This document shows positions 63,772 to 64,000 of a DNA stretch of 64,000 nucleotides, piece by piece. The stretch comes from Catonia carolina (lineage: Eukaryota; Arthropoda; Insecta; Hemiptera; Achilidae): positions 138,684,171-138,748,170 of the forward strand of contig JAQMRL010000002.1 of the NCBI GenBank assembly GCA_035578175.1, written 5' to 3'. Each line of letters begins with the position of its first letter. Position 1 is the first letter of the stretch. The notes beneath the pieces were generated by a model. That model saw nothing but the letters and a program-made list of their open reading frames with translations. It made no database searches and was not told the origin of the DNA. The position numbers were made by a program, and so were the translations under genes.

Positions 63772-64000
63772 GTGTGTAATATTTTGGAAAATTTAGTTAA
63801 AACTATGCACAAGCTTTATGCTTGTGATATTACTGTACATAGAATCCACCAGCATTATTATGCCTGTGATATTTAATACATATATTGTGTGTCGTGTATG
63901 ATGTTGTGATTGTAGTTTATGTTAACATTTTAAAAGAAAAGAATTTAATTTTGTAAATTGAAGATTGTGTTACAGACCTTGTTAGCGCCGATTCGAGCGT
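63772..64000. other. Right edge, no feature seen
   Basis: AT-rich DNA that would be intron if the preceding exon is real. Confidence 0.4.

Noticed and set aside
1..64000. CRISPR array, prokaryotic operon, phage, rRNA
   Set aside because: No regularly spaced identical repeats with unique spacers, no operon-like gene packing and no rRNA sequence; introns and eukaryotic transposons throughout.

Overview
The window is AT-rich eukaryotic DNA, most likely from an insect. The evidence is GT-AG introns, Tc1/mariner, piggyBac, P-like and Kolobok/MULE-like transposons, Jockey- and RTE-like non-LTR retrotransposons, tRNA-derived SINEs, and a secreted trypsin-fold protein. A hemipteran would fit, but nothing here proves the order. 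No rRNA, convincing functional tRNA, CRISPR array or prokaryotic gene organisation is visible.

The main host feature is easy to miss. A single minus-strand gene appears to cover almost the whole window (51,983 down to 1,918). Five small coding exons add up in frame to a secreted serine-protease homologue of about 340 residues: a signal peptide and His57 block at 51.7-52.0 kb, the Asp102 block at 39.6 kb, a tentative Cys136/GWG-like block at 24.8-24.9 kb, and the last two exons at 2.39-2.52 and 1.92-2.29 kb. His57 is kept, Asp102 is Lys and the GDSGGP motif is destroyed, so the product should be a pseudoprotease. It has a low-complexity linker and a hydrophobic C-terminus. Its introns (about 12, 14.6 and 22.3 kb, plus one of 92 bp) carry most of the other features.

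Layout. 0-1.35 kb: open RT frame of a Jockey-like LINE running off the left edge. 3.4-10 kb: a deleted Tc1/mariner element, a piggyBac pseudogene split by an RTE-like LINE with an 11-bp target duplication, and a second Tc1/mariner pseudogene. 11-15.7 kb: nested repeats (an inverted repeat pair, two opposed copies of a CA-microsatellite-bearing family, a 1-kb foldback element, a SINE). 15.8-20 kb: a degenerate Jockey-type LINE. 20.5 kb: possible promoter and first exon. 20.9-21.3 kb: Ty3/gypsy integrase remnant. 23-23.9 kb: DD41D-type mariner remnant. 25.9-31.6 kb: two copies of another LINE family, a third CA-bearing repeat and a Tc1-like N-terminal fragment. 31.8-34.2 kb: an unusual transposon with 31-bp TIRs, subterminal repeats and 44-bp flanking direct repeats. 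39.9-45.7 kb: mariner copies, a 170-bp inverted-repeat element and a mariner chimera with two 3' ends. 47.5-50.9 kb: Kolobok/MULE-like transposon with TTAA target duplication, broken by a SINE. 54.8-58.1 kb: near-complete EN+RT LINE. 59.4-62.5 kb: two more CA-bearing repeats, one holding a mariner. 63.7 kb: possible P-element-like exon.

Functionally, nearly every mobile-element gene is broken (nonsense codons, frameshifts, internal deletions, nested insertions), while the serine-protease exons keep frame, splice phases and a signal peptide. The best candidates for something undescribed are the 31.8-34.2 kb transposon with its 44-bp duplication and the dispersed pseudoprotease gene.
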